DNA from: Thamnaconus septentrionalis
Lineage: Eukaryota; Chordata; Actinopteri; Tetraodontiformes; Monacanthidae
Direction of reading: 5' to 3'
Length of the DNA: 64,000 nt
Assembly (NCBI GenBank): GCA_009823395.1
Contig: CM020508.1
Span: forward strand, 4,144,515 to 4,208,514
The stretch's first letter is position 1; every line of letters begins with the position of its first letter. Positions 11,951-38,944 of this stretch are shown here, piece after piece. A model generated the notes under the pieces. It ran no database searches, was not told the origin of the DNA, and saw only the letters and a list, made by a program, of their open reading frames with translations. The position numbers and the translations under genes are program-made.

Positions 11951-12970
11951 ACTGGTTGAGCAGTCGCTGGTGTTCATTTTCTGATGTGCATAACAGTTGT
12001 AGAGTTTCACAGAGAGAACGCTCCTGTTGTTAGGTGAAACTCTTTCCTGCGGTGAAACTCTGGGATGGTTATATGGATTTGAAATGCTCAATTTGTGAAA
12101 TTGTTTCAATTGTTAAAACTATGTGTTCAATTTATTATTTTATTTGAGATGAAGGTATGAAACACAGACCTGGATATGGGTATACGAAACAGATAAATTA
12201 AATATGTCAACTTTTCATTAACATTCTCGCACATTTTTGGTATTTAGAGCCACAACCTGAGGTTCTGTCCCAAAATATACACAACATCAACCTGGCTTCC
12301 TCACATGGGGTGGAGCTTGTAACCCTTGAGAAACTTTCTTCATCAAATTCTGATTTTTCAGATTTCTTTGGTCAGGATCACCAGCTGCGTTCTTATTCTG
12401 CCCCAATATCTCATAGAACCATTGTCATTAAAATAGGAAGCATTATTCTAAATTTAACACAAGACCCTCAGAACATCAAGTTCAGCAATTTTCCACTTTT
12501 ATTCCTCCATCTATTGTCAAATCAATAAAGAAACCAGTCCAGCGTTTATTGCCACAATGGGAACAGTTCACACGCGGTAGCCACATTTCAATAGAACGTT
12601 CAAAGGCATTTTTAAATGTTTCAGTCCCTTTTCTTCTTCTTTTAAACTGAGACATGCAAGCAAGAACCGCTCCTTTTTTCAATGAAAGAAAACCTAACTG
12701 TCGTACTTGCAATGATTCAATAGCTTCCCCAACGTCGTCGCAGCCAGCAGTGTGCCGTTGGAAAAAACATTTTATCGTCAAGGCAAACAAAACATCGGCT
12801 GTTTATTCAGGGGAACGATACGCACACTGAAATCATCTGAGAAATAGCCCGGAGTGTACAACAGCCTGTCCTCTTCATTAATTTAGGATCCGCTGCGAGG
12901 ATGAGGATGCTCCAAAACACTCCCTGAGGTTTTGCCCCCCCCGCCTCCGTCTTTGTTTATTTCCCAGTCT

Positions 12971-13981
12971 TTACTCAGGCGCCGTCACACACGTCCCCGC
13001 GGCCTCCTGCTGCCTCTCCCGTCTGGCCTTTTCCCTGTAATACTCCTCCTTCAGGTCCTCCCTCCGCCGGCGGGCCCAGCCCCCCGAGGAGACCAGGTAG
13101 ACGTCCACGTTGTTCCCGGAGTAGGCGTCCCTGTGCGTGGCCCTGTACACCGCCTCCCTGGCCACCGCCGTGGCCTCCTCCGCCGTCAGGCCCCAGCGGA
13201 CCCCCTGGTCCAGGATGGAGTAGGCGTAGGGAGACCCGGAGCCCACAGAGAATAGCGCCCCCTGCAGGCGAGTGCCGTCGCTGCACACGTAGTAGAGGCT
13301 AGGCCCGCAGAAATTTCCGTTGCTCCTGTTTGATCGCTCCTCTCCGTCTCCGTCTCCGCCTCCGACGTCCCACCCGCACAGCGTAGCCGCCACGCACAGC
13401 TCCGTCCCCTTGAACGGGTGCAGCATGTGCGACAGCAACTTAGCCGCCCCCGCCGTGGACAGCCGGCGGCCGTGGCGGAGCTGGTAGAGGCGGAGCTCCC
13501 GCGCCAGGATCCGCTTCCAGAGCGCGCAGTCGGCCGACGTGCCTGAGGTGGTGCCCACCAGGTGGCTGTGGATCGGCAGGACCTTCTGGGCCGAGGGGCA
13601 CTCCACTAGGCCGGCGCAGCTGGAGCGAGTGTCAGCCGCCGCCAGCACGCCGCCCTGGAACACGAAGGCGAGGGTGGTGGTGCCGTGGGACATGGGGAAG
13701 GGCGGCGGGACGGACTGGGAGCAGGTGGTGGCGACGGCAACGCTAGTAGGCAAGGAGCAGGACGGGTCGGCGGGCAGGAGGGTGGCGCCCGAGTCTCGGA
13801 CTTGGCCGAATTCTATTGGGCTCTGTCCAAGGTACTCGGCAGCCGGCGTGTAGAAATTGAAGAAATTAGCTGAGCTGTGAAGAGGCGACCTGCTCGTCAT
13901 GTTTCCCCAGAAAGTTCCAAAAAAAGTCTCCTTGGAGTCCAACAGGAAGTCCCGGGATCGGCACAGGTCCTGCAGAGCCAT
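12971..13981 (-). CDS. psmb11: Proteasome subunit beta type-11 (beta5t, thymoproteasome)
   Basis: This intronless 336-residue frame encodes the chymotrypsin-like-position catalytic subunit of the 20S thymoproteasome, which in cortical thymic epithelium generates peptides for CD8 T-cell positive selection. Residues 1-100 are a propeptide ending SHG; the mature protein starts at Thr101 (TTTLAF), the N-terminal nucleophile. With that Thr as 1, Asp17 (AAADTRSS) and Lys33 (SAQKVL) are in place, and VGSGSPYAY carries the active-site serine. Position 45 is Thr within [10 protein letters not shown]; beta5 and beta5i have Met there, and a hydrophilic residue in the S1 pocket marks beta5t. MALQD, TRSSC, ATLCGWD and THRDAYSG match human PSMB11. 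A glycine/acid-rich insert of about 18 residues follows CGWD, and the propeptide is about twice the human length. Nothing is broken. Confidence 0.97.
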   Translation of the reverse strand: MALQDLCRSRDFLLDSKETFFGTFWGNMTSRSPLHSSANFFNFYTPAAEYLGQSPIEFGQVRDSGATLLPADPSCSLPTSVAVATTCSQSVPPPFPMSHGTTTLAFVFQGGVLAAADTRSSCAGLVECPSAQKVLPIHSHLVGTTSGTSADCALWKRILARELRLYQLRHGRRLSTAGAAKLLSHMLHPFKGTELCVAATLCGWDVGGGDGDGEERSNRSNGNFCGPSLYYVCSDGTRLQGALFSVGSGSPYAYSILDQGVRWGLTAEEATAVAREAVYRATHRDAYSGNNVDVYLVSSGGWARRRREDLKEEYYREKARRERQQEAAGTCVTAPE

Positions 13982-14730
13982 GGACTGCGATCAGTTCCGA
14001 TCAGTCTCGAAGTTAAAATCCAAATGATCGTCTTCACATCAGCCGTACGCTGTCTGTGGGTTGTACGCCGTGCAGAGTTCAGCACTGGGGCATTTGTAGC
14101 TCTCACCAGCCTTCATATAGTCCTCCAGTCACAGACACCCAACAAAAAAAAAAAAAACTCCAGAAGAAGCCGCGAGCAACAGTACCCAACGCTTCAGTCC
14201 CTCGGCTTTAAAGCGTCAACAGTCAGCTGAGGCTCATGGGTAATTAAGTTTGGCTGCGGTATCAGGTTGTTTTTTTTTTCTTTTCATCCAGATCAGATTT
14301 CTTCAAAGTCGTGCGTGGGCAGAGGCCGCGGAGGACGCCGAGGTGAGGGCGAGGCCTGGGGCGCAATCGAATCCAGTCTGACTCTGAGGCTCCGATGAGT
14401 CTCCTTCATGGACAGTTCCCCGTCGGAGGCAAGTGGGCCAAACGATTGGAAAGAAACCCCACAATGCAACAGATTTGTGATGCCTGTGGCCTTTAAGCAC
14501 TTGCTTAGCGGCTCTTAGTGTCAGGTTGTGTGTTTGTTTGCCCAGCCAGTGACACCAGAATATCAGGTAGTGCTGCATTGTGCAGGGTGTGGACTCACTC
14601 TGCTCTATTCGCCAGGACAGAGCATTTCACACACCATCTGTCTTCTCAGTGCACTGCATGGATTTATAATGAAGTCAGGGGTTACCGCAGGCCGTTTACA
14701 GTCCCTCCAGTCGAGCTTCAACACATCAAC
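13982..14730. promoter_or_regulatory. Head-to-head intergenic space between psmb11 and sel1l3
   Basis: psmb11 (minus) and sel1l3 (plus) start codons are 749 bases apart and diverge. Both promoters and 5'UTRs must lie here unless sel1l3 has a more distant noncoding exon. I see no clear TATA box or named binding site. A shared or partly overlapping promoter region is possible but is inferred from geometry only. Confidence 0.4.
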
Positions 14731-28765
<14,035 letters not shown>

Positions 28766-31700
28766 AACTCACCTGCACGCATCCTCCTTTTCCTCCTCCT
28801 CCTCCGCCTCCTTTTCTTACTCCTGTTCCTCCTCCTTCTGAGCCTCCTCCTCCGAGCCACCACTTGCACGCCCTGGCCGCTAGATGGTGACATTTCCCCA
28901 TGCATCTATCCCTTCTCCGTCCTTCAACACTGACACTCGTGGAAACGTGATGATTTTCTCCCTTTCTGGCAGCTATGACAGGATGCTTTTTTTTTTTTTT
29001 TTTGGTAATCCTAGGACAAAAAGGTTCCCGTCAGCCTGCGGTGGGGCCGAGGGCGGAGACGCCGCATATCAGCCGAGCTGGCGTCAGCGCAGGCAGGGAG
29101 CGAGGTGGCATCATGAGGCCGGCGGCGAGGAATCAATGGCTTAGCATCCTGAATGGCCCGGAGAGGCTCCAGCAGGCGGCTGATTGGGCCATGACGCTGT
29201 CCGGCGCGTGTGTGTGCGCCCTGTGGACCACACTGCTCTACCATCTCCTGTGACATAAAGCCAACACACAAACACACACAGACACTGCATTGTGACCGAA
29301 TAGCCGCAGCGACAAAAACCCACACACAGCACATGACTGTGCGAGGATGCATTTAGCCGATGAGCTGGCGCTCCTCCTCCTCCTCCTCGTCTTCTTCTTC
29401 TTCTCCTTCTTCTTCTTCTTCTGCGTATTGTTTGCAGGTGTTTTGTGAGTCACTTCCAAGGTGCAGGGTTTGGAAAGAAGTGCTGATCACAGCGTGAGCG
29501 CTCCCTTTTGTTATCAGCCAGATGATAATAGCGCTGTCGTGACCTTTATTCCGTCAGATTGATTGGCAGCACAGAGTCTATATACCGTGGCCGCCGTTGG
29601 TTTTGATGATGGTTACAGCTGCAGCCAATGGTGCTGTTAGCTGTTTTTTGGGCCCAGTGGCTAAAAAAATGGGTTTGGAGGCCCCCCACCTGTAAATTGT
29701 GTATTAATAATGATTATCCACTGAGACTTGCTGGGTCATTAGAACCATCCCTGTTCCTTTAACAGCAGCCCAGGCTGCAGGTACTATTTGAAACAAATTC
29801 ATGCAATGTACGAATGTATCGATTATTGTCATCGATTTGATTCCATGAAAGAAACCAAAGAAGCCTCTTGATTGACAGGTGAAACATCTTCAAGAGAGCA
29901 AAATCTGTGCAGCTGCCTTAACCTCCTGCGCATTCCGTGAAATGATCTTTTGAATAGGTAACAAATTAGTAAAAATGTGAAAAATGACATACAACTCTTC
30001 CTTCAGTCCAAAAAAAAAAAGTGCATGAAAGACGTCTATCCTGGCGCCATGTGTGCCGCAACAACCAACCGTGTGAGACACAGCAGCGGAACCAACGTTC
30101 AGCGGCGGCGGGATCAAGGAAACAAGATTCGAGTTGATTAATTGAAGAATCGTTTCAGCTCCAACGCTGGCAGATGTGACGACAATTCGAAGAAATCTGA
30201 GCTTTAATACGTCAGCTATTAGGACTCGCTCGGGGCCTCTATCAGTGACACGCTGATGATAAGTGTCCCTCGCAGGAGGCTGGACATGTGGGAGCAGCAC
30301 GCAGCTTCTCCAAGGCCGCGGCTGCTCCATTCTGAGGGGTTGTTATCGATATCTCTGGTGTTTTCAGAGCCTCGAAACCAACGTTCCCTTCTCGGTAAAG
30401 ATAAAGACCCGTATCACCCCAGAACCATCTCAGACCGTCTGGGCCGCGATAAAAATCCCGTCAGCGTCCGGCAGACGCCGGCCGTCAACAGGCGTCACGG
30501 CTGTTGTCCACCAACGAGTGTTTTGTGAGGGATCCTGGCCGTTATGCTGCCATTTAGTCGCTGTTTACGGCTGCGGTCTCCGACTCCGCACTGATGCGCA
30601 CGTTTTTTTAGCAGCCAAGCGTGTTTGCCCGGCGCAAGCGGCGGCGACGGCTGTCATTAGCCAAATAAGACGTTGCGCCAGCAGTGTCAACAGAAGCAGC
30701 AGCAGCGGCAGCAGGGTGCAGAGTTTCCCTCGGCTCAGACCGACCGGCTCTGTGTAATTTAGGGATGGAGCGATCGGTGGCTCGTCTTCTTCTATAAAGG
30801 GAAAGTTGAACAAAACAAAAACACAATGTGTTTTGTTTCCTCACACGCGAGTGCACAATAGAGGGATTTGCTAATGTCACCTATGGAGGCTGTTACTTCA
30901 TTGTGATGGCTTTGTGTCAAGGTTTTATATGGAACATAGGGATATAAAATAATAAAGAGAAATGGTTTCAATTGATTGTTTGTTTTTGTATCAGACATTT
31001 ATATTATTGCATTTATTTTGTAATGGCAAATACTGCCAATAGATAAGTGTCATTTTGATTCATTGAACTCATTGACTATTAAAAAAAAATAAAATAAAAT
31101 GTAAAAAACTGCAACTGTGTGAAAATGTTGTAATGTAAAAAGCTTTGAAAGCTAAAAGACACAAATTATGTAAAACTGAAAATGACATAAGACCGAGTCA
31201 ACTGGAAACAAACGTTTCCTTTTAAGAATCGGTTTAATTATTCATGGCGCAAAATACGTTAAAGATAATCCTTGACATTGCGCCGCCTTGCTGCTCGCCC
31301 AGCCTTCATTCATTAACAGCTGGAATGTTTTACTGGCCGGGCAAACACTGCTTCAGGACCCAGAGTCAACACTGCGTTTGATACGGCCATTTAAACTGTA
31401 ATCCCGGCTGGGAGCCTCACCTGCATCAAGGCCAACAGTTAACTAATCCTCATCAATAATTCAGTGCACCGTTTGGAAGTTTCCAAATGTCATTTGAGGC
31501 GACACCTTGCAGTTTTCCCCCCTGAACTTCAAAAGAGGTTTTTCCAAATCATGTCTCTGATTCGCTGGCATGCAAATGGAAGAATGGCACCTTTGTATCG
31601 ATATCACTGTCTTACCTGTCTAGTCTAATCTAACTTATAGTTATAGAGACTTCACAGTGTAGATATATGTGCTGTATGTATTTAATGTAGATATTGTATC

Positions 31701-33089
31701 TCAAAAACATCAATTATTACAGGTACACGGTAATTGTCAAGTCCAGTTGAAGGATTGAGTCCAATTCAAGCTTTGATTTTAAAGGCCTTGTTTAGAAAAA
31801 AATGTTTCCTCAATTTTTGCCAAACTGATTTTGTCGTTCATCCTCACAGAACGAGTGTTTTGAGAGTCTGATTACACTAGTTCTAGAAACTCAAAAGTCC
31901 CAGAAGGATCAAATCTTGAATCTCTTGTATCTCTGTGCATTCCCGTAAGCAGCTTTTCTGAAACAATGGCGAAGTCGAGTCGGTTCGAGCTCCTACTTGT
32001 TGTTTTGTATGTCGCTATCTTCTCTCGTCTTGCTCACACACTCATATTTGCAACCTTCCTCTTCTTCTTCTTGTGTTTGTTTATGTCACAGGAGTTTTGA
32101 ACACGTGCCCTGTGGCGTCTTCACAGATTTTGGTGTACTTTCATGGCGCCACAGCACCACTCACAGGCTTGGCATACATACTGCAGCAATTTCACCTGTT
32201 TCATGTGGACAAACACATTTTTTGATGTGACATCGTGTTTCACAAAAGACTCTTTTAAAACAGCAAAGTTACCGTGCTTGTGTGCACAATTGAGGCCTGA
32301 GTGGAACCAAAGATGAGAAAGAAACAGCACAAATCACTCACTTTGTTCCCAAACACTATGCATTTTTCTGAGCAATGGCACATTTTAAGAGACGCACATA
32401 AACATTTAAAGCGTAAGTGTCGAGAAATGGCTTATGATGACCTTTGGTCAACTCGATTAAACAGTGAACGCTGAAGCTCTTCCTGAAACCTGCTGGAATC
32501 ACCCGTTTGATTGTTGAAACCAACTGTGAAGCCGCGAAATTATGGGAGCACCAAGCCAAACATCCTCTTAATCCAGAATAAAAAACACAATCTAAAATAT
32601 AAATCCTTAAAAAAAGAAACACTGAAAGGCCAGGATCTCGATTTCGAGTCAAGTAGTTTAAATCTGAAGTAGCTTTTTTGCAGCACTGGTGACTCTGAGG
32701 AATTTTGCTGAAAGCATCTGGTTCGCTTTCACCCTCTTCTTTTTTTGGTCATCACTCAAACTTGCAATTAACAACCCCTCCCCCTCCCCCACCTGACATT
32801 CCACTGAAATTCCACACTGTGCTCACTGAGCAGCCACACAGGGTCTTTTCAGGTAACTCCAGCAAAGCATGCCAGCGTGTCATCTGACCCTTGAGCCTGA
32901 CCTTTTTAGTAGAATATAATGTTGGAACAATCGTCAAAGCCTTCGGTGAGGTGTCAAGGGAGAAAAACGGATAGATGATATTTAAAAAGACTAGTTTGTC
33001 ATTTGGACCGTGCTTTAAACAAACAAAAACAACAATAACAACAACCTCAGTGGGTAGAGTGTCAAGATAAGGAGCATGAATACATATTG

Positions 33090-33222
33090 TCACCCTATTA
33101 AAATAGTGGCCAAAGTTTTTGGGAAAACACAAAAAGAGATGGCCAGCATTATCAAGAGATGATTTAAGCCAAAAACTCATTTTCCTCATAAAAGGACTTA
33201 GGCTATTATTTTAATAGGGTGA
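33090..33222. repeat. Inverted repeat with 16-bp arms
   Basis: CACCCTATTAAAATA at 33,091-33,105 is the exact reverse complement of 33,207-33,221, and the pairing extends one more base outwards. The spacer is about 100 bases. The size and AT-rich content suggest a small MITE-like insertion, but no target duplication is evident. Confidence 0.6.
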
Positions 33223-33493
33223 TGATATGGAATCAAAGTTCCAAAGTTCTCTGACGCCATAAGTCTTAAAATAACAAGCTGGACTTTGGCATCATATGTA
33301 TCTAACTAAGAAAAAACTATATAAACAGAATATTATGACACAATATAAATTCAGCCAGCAAACATGCTTTAACATTGCTTTAATACATGGTGCAGGTGGT
33401 GCAGGAGGGGAGGGGTTGCAACCTTGTCTATCTGACTGTTTGTGAGTTAAATGCTAGTGCAATAAAATTTATTGCCCACTACGCATGCTACAC

Positions 33494-33527
33494 TAAACTG
33501 TTTATAGCTCACCCTATAAACAGTTTA
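33494..33527. repeat. Perfect 14-bp hairpin
   Basis: AAACTGTTTATAG pairs perfectly with CTATAAACAGTTT around a six-base loop (CTCACC), extended by one T-A pair. The stem is too short for a microRNA precursor. It could be a relic of an inverted-repeat element. Confidence 0.85.
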
Positions 33528-34189
33528 ATGCGATGTCAGATATCCCTGGAGTGTGACCTCCGTGCCTCAGCGGCAGCTCTAGGATTTCAAAATAAAAGCA
33601 CAAACAACCCAAAACAACTCAAGAGGAACTGCAGTGCAAATCTAATCCCCTCATTATGGAAATCTGGTTCCTTGGTCTATTCTCCTATAGACTGAAGTAC
33701 TTGGGCCCTCCGACCTGCACCGTGAACTGTACATTCTACATATGTTTGTCTACAACCGGAATCACTCATCTTGCATATGCATATGCTCAAGCAGTGTACG
33801 TGTGTACGTGTGTGTGTTTGTGTGTGTGTGTGCGTGTGTGAACTTCAATCATCTAAAGTCTGCAAAGAGCGCGGAGATGCTAAGCTATCAGGGGTTTGTG
33901 TCGCCCCTGGAGGAGCGATATCTTTTATTTACACAAGATTAACAGATGTTTTTGTTTTTGCCCCTAGCTGACTCAGGGTCAGCACACAACTTAGCCTAAA
34001 AATGTCATCAGCGAGAATAACGAGAAGAGAACGTTCTGATGCGGGGCGCTCAGGCTGAGTGCTTCTGCACATCAGTGTGTGTATGTGTGTGTGCTGGCGG
34101 AGCCTCCAGGGTAGAATATGTGTCACCACCCACGTCGCTAAAAACCTTGCCACAATTTGCTGCAGCCGCCAGACGGCGAGCACATCCAC

Positions 34190-34390
34190 AGCCGATAAAC
34201 GTTTCTGCTGCGATCAGCGGTCGAGTAAACAGGAGGCTGTTTTGGTTTCAACCAGTGACTATATGTAAAGATGGGCCAAGCTTTGCATTTCAAAAAAGGA
34301 GGCCAAAAACCTGCTTTCTATCATTTGACCAGCAGGGGAAATCATAACTGGTTGCAAACAGATTGAAAATGACTTGCTGTCAATATGGAA
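34190..34390 (+). repeat. Dispersed fish repeat, copy 2
   Basis: Second copy of the repeat at 11,690-11,950. It shares AGATGGGC near the start, the GGAGGCC and CCAAAAACCTGC motifs, and the CAGCAGGGG core followed by AACTGGTTGCAA. Confidence 0.6.
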
Positions 34391-35229
34391 AGAAGCCATA
34401 AATGCCCAACTTCACAAATTCACAAAGTGCAGTTTTTTTGAAGGTTAGAATTGAAAGTGTATCCAAAAAATAATAAAATGATTAAAAAAAACTAAAAATA
34501 AAATAAAATAAATTCTGTTTTGTCAGATTTGGTCTAATTTCAAATAAACATGTTTGTAAGGTTGTTGGCTACAGTATCGAAGCTAACTGTAGTCTGCTTA
34601 CCAGCGGGTGGGCAGGCATTGAGACAATCACGCTCCAAATCAAATCATCCAAACCTCTGGTACCTTGTTATTGCGCGGCCAAACTTACGATGAGAGAAAC
34701 ATGTATCAGGCACAAATGAAGTTTATAAAGTTTTAACTTTAAATGAAAGGGACCAGGGCTGGTGTTGCAAACTTACTCCAGGGAGGACATCGCTGAGGGC
34801 TGTGCCTTCGATCAGACCCAGAAACTCTTTTAGAGCATCGTTAGCATTGGAAAAAAAAAAAAAAAAAAAAAGTCTTGAGGAAGCCAGAAGTTTTCTCACT
34901 AAAAATAACACGTGTCGCGGTTGGAGGCTGACTGTCTCCTTGAGGGAAACTTTTTAAGGACGAAACCAGGGACCAAGGCAGCCGCACGGACGGCCGCGTG
35001 TGTCCACCTCACTTGAGAATGCAGCGGACATCCAGAGATGCCGTCTGCCAGTGTGGGATCTATTTATAGGCTCCTCAAAATCTGAACATTGGGAACATAC
35101 TGAGCTTATTAACGGAAAGATGGAAGCTGGAATTTGTGGAGCAGCTCTTCTCATATTTTTGGCCTTTTTTTTCCTTTCCTTTTTCTAAAAACGTCATTGC
35201 AATGAGTTTGTGCATCGAGTGGGCTCACA

Positions 35230-36240
35230 GCAGGAGGGAGGTGTCAGGCCGGGACTAGAGGCAGGACTCAGACGCAGAGGATTGAGGCCAAAAGTAAATT
35301 TATTACACTCGCAACTGAAACTCAGATCAGAGTGATCAAACAATTAGGCTATGAAACTCCTATGATTTCTAAGCTAACGGGGAGAGATAATTAATAGAAC
35401 AGAAAATCGCTCCTGAAGGCCAAAGGATTATAAAGATTATAAAATAACGGAATGGAACCCAATAATTAACCTCGATGAAAGACGAAATAATAAAAGTGTT
35501 GAACGTTTGCTACGACGTTATTGTCAATGTCTGTTTTGCATTTCATATTGGTGTTTTTCCTGAACACATACAAGCGCTCCAGCAAGGGACTATTTGTATT
35601 TTCCCACATCAATAAACTAGCGCTGCAGCGTGTTTACTTTGTCACTTTGCCATTTCCACCAAAAGTTACCTAGAGCTGCTTTAAGTCCAAATAATCAAAA
35701 CTAAATCTAGTCTAAGAAGTTTACAAAATCAAAATCACTCGCAAGGAGGGAAAAAGGGACCAAAGCATATAAAACCAAAAGCAAGTCAAGTCTAACAAGT
35801 TAAAAAATAAAAATCACTCACAAGGAGGAAAAGGCAAAAGGCTAAACTACAAATAATTAAGGAACTCGGAACATAAATCAACGGACAATATCTATCAGCT
35901 AATAACAAAACTCATCGTTAACAAAAAATAACTCGATCTCGAGGAACAACTGGCTTACAGTGTAATCTTTGGGCTGTGGCTGTGAGCGGGTACAAGGCTA
36001 GACATGACGAACAAAGACACTCTGGCACAAGACAAGGGAAACGCAGACTTTGTAAACACACAGGGTAACAAGGGCAGGTGGAAACAATGGGTAACTGGGT
36101 CAGACGCACAGGTCGCACATGAGGAGGGGGGCGTGATCTTAAACGAGAGGAAGCTGAGTTAGGCTGTCAAAATAAAACTGTTTTATTTGATAACAGGAAA
36201 TGACGAGACAAAACCCCAAGTCAGTTCACAACTGAACTGA
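35230..36240 (-). repeat. Interspersed repeat, minus orientation, part matched at the window end
   Basis: About 1 kb of sequence without coding capacity. Its right part (about 36,115-36,225) is the reverse complement of 63,910-63,995: both carry GGGGTTTTGTCTCGTCATTT, then TCCTGTT, TTTTATTTTGACA, TTCCTCTCGTTT, AGATCAC and CTCCTCATG in the same order. This shows a dispersed family present here in opposite orientations. I cannot name the family. Confidence 0.6.
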
Positions 36241-36339
36241 CAGACTTGTCTTGACTCCAGAGTTCAGAACATGATGACCACAAGGTACGAATGACCTTAT
36301 GTCATTACGGTCGTGGGTGTGGTTACTTAAGGGTCCATC

Positions 36340-38878
36340 TTAACATGGCGCCAGTGCAAGCCGGCTGCCGGTCTGCTGCTCAGTGTGCGAATGCGAACGT
36401 ATGTTATGGGAGTTCGGAGTGTTGTGATAACTAATAAGGTTGTGACCTACTCTAGAGGCAGTCTTCTAGCCCTGAGGAAGATCAAAATTTTGCCACTTTA
36501 CACCTCAGGAGTTAAGGAGGAGGTACCGGGGAAGCCGTGCCGGGGTGAAATGCAGTGCTAAGGCTACAGCAAGAAAACGACAGCGAAGATTCAAGCCACC
36601 GATTCCATGACTGCAGGGCTACAGACGCAACACCCAGAGGTTCTAGTCATCATCTCGGTGGACTTCAATCACGTCAACCTGGACTCCACCATTCCGGCCA
36701 TGCATCAGTACGTGGACTGTCCAACCCGGAACAGCAGGACCATTGACCCGCTGTACACCAATGTGAGGGATGCCTACTCGGCCACGCCCCTCCTGCCCCT
36801 GGGGAAGTCCGACCACAACCTTGTCTATCTGCAGCCCAGGTACACGCCACTGGTGAGGAGACAGCCCATTACCACGCTAACTGTCAGAAAGTGGACACCA
36901 GAGGCTGAGGAAGTGCTGAGAGACTGCTTCAGTTGTACCAACTGGAGTGTGCTGCTTGATCCTCACGGTCAAGACATTGAGGTGACAGTGCCTGACGGAT
37001 TATATCAACTTCTGCACTGACATTGCTATGCCAGCTAAGGAAGTACGCTGCTTTGCCAATAACAAACCGTGGATCACTGGCGAGGTGAAGGCACTACTCA
37101 ACAGGAAAAAGAGAGCGTTCAGGAACAAAGACACAGGGGAGATAAAGATAGTGCAGAAAGAACTGAAAATCTGTTTATGGGAGGCCAAAAAGGCTTACAA
37201 AAATAGACTGGAGGGGAAGCTGAGGCTGAACAACACAGCTGCACCTTCTCCAGTAGGTCTCTCCCCTCCCCCTAGCAGCCCACTCCCCTGGTTCCCTCAA
37301 TTTCCCCAATCTCCCACCCACCTCCTCCCCCAACACACTGTCCGCCTCATCCCGAGTCCGTCCTCTCTTCCCCCGGCCTCTCACCTTATTCCCACTCACC
37401 CCACCCCCCTCCTCACTGCGAATCAGGTGAGAGGTGTGCTGAGAAGACTTAACCCCAGGAAAGCAGCCTGTCCTGATCTGGTGAGCCGAAGGCTTCTGAG
37501 AGCCTGTGCTGAGGAGCTCGGCGACCCTCTTCAGCATGTCTTCAACCTGAGTCTGCACCTGGGGAAAGTCCCCTCTTTGTGGAAGACTTCCTGCATTATT
37601 CCTGTCCCCAAGATAAAACAACCAAGGGTCCCCAACGACTTCCGCCCCATCGCCCTCACCTCTCAGGTAATGAAGTCGCTGGAGAGACTGGTACTGCACC
37701 ACCTGAGGACACAGGTGCAGCAGACTCAAGACCCACTCCAGTTTGCCTACAGGGAGAAGAGAGGAGTGGAGGACGCGGTCCTGTATCTCCTCCACTGAAC
37801 CTATTCCTATCTTGAGGAGGGAGGCTGCTCTGTGAGAATTCTTTTCTTCGACTACTCTATCGCGTTCAACACCATTCAGGCCTCACTTCTGCAGGAAAAA
37901 CTCATCTCCTGGATAGCTGACTACCTGACTGACAGACCACAATTTGTTAGGATCGGTAGCAGTATATCCAACACCACCACCAGCAGTACTGGAGCTCCAC
38001 AAGGAATCGTGCTGTCTCCCATCCTCTTCACCTTGTACAATGTGGATTTTAAGCACAACTCTGAACTCTGCCATATGCAGAAGTTCTCGGATGATACAGC
38101 AGTTGTAGCATGTATCAAGGGGAACGAGGAGGGGGAATACAGGAAGGTGATTAGGGACTTTGTGGAGTGGTGCCAGAAGAACCAGCTGATTCTGAACACC
38201 TCCAAAATAAAGGAGATCGTGCTGGACTTCAGACGACAGCCCCCCACCACACTTCCCATCTGCATCGAGGGAGAAGCAGTCGAGATTGTGCCCTCCTACA
38301 AATATCTAGGACTGACAGTGGACAACAAACTGGACTGGACACTGAACACCGACTACATCTACAAGAAGAGTCAGAGCAGGCTGTATTTCTTGCAGAGGTT
38401 GGCTTCGTTTAACATCTGCACCAAGCTCATACAGATGTTCTACAACTCTGCAGTGGCTAGTGTGCTGTTCTTCGCCGTGGCCAGTTGGGGCAGTAGTGGG
38501 AGCAAGAGGTGCATGCAGAGAATGAAGAAGCTCATAAAGAAGGCAGGCTCTGTGGTGGGGCCTATCGTTGGACTCTGTCGAGGAGGTAACGGAGCAGAGG
38601 ACACTGTCTAGACTGAGGGCAATTATGAGCAATGCCGACCACCCACTGTTCCCTGCCTTTAACCTTCAGAGGAGCACCTTCAGCAACAGACTGCGGTCAC
38701 TTAGCTGCACTACAACTAGATTTGCAAAGTCGTTTGTCCCACGTGCAATTAGGCTGCATAACGGCCAAATCACGAGGAGGAGGTGGAGATAAGCGGGACG
38801 TCCCTCGGGCACTGTGCACTTTTAGCTTCTACTGCTTTTAATTATTTTATTACTTTTGCTTTTATCATTATTATCAGC

Positions 38879-38944
<66 letters not shown>

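Larger units (their letters stand above)
9990..12970. other. Intergenic region between cdh24 and psmb11
   Basis: No gene recognised. The region contains a CAG run near 10,108-10,133, a (CA)n array near 10,361-10,397, a poly-T tract at about 11,262-11,290, GGA/GAC-rich sequence at 11,350-11,395 and one dispersed repeat (separate entry). Short open frames here lack splice signals or recognisable domains. Confidence 0.7.
28766..35220. other. Intergenic region downstream of sel1l3
   Basis: This is gene-poor, AT-rich sequence. It holds TCC/TTC pyrimidine tracts at 28,785-28,850 and 29,370-29,421 and possible polyadenylation signals such as AATAAA near 30,950. It also has a GT-rich tract near 33,800-33,840, inverted repeats near 33.1-33.5 kb, one dispersed repeat at 34.2 kb and a poly-A run at 34,852-34,870. 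I recognise no protein domain on either strand. Confidence 0.7.

Noticed and set aside
37175..37795. A 206-codon minus-strand frame opposite the LINE
   Set aside because: It is the antisense shadow of the reverse transcriptase reading frame.
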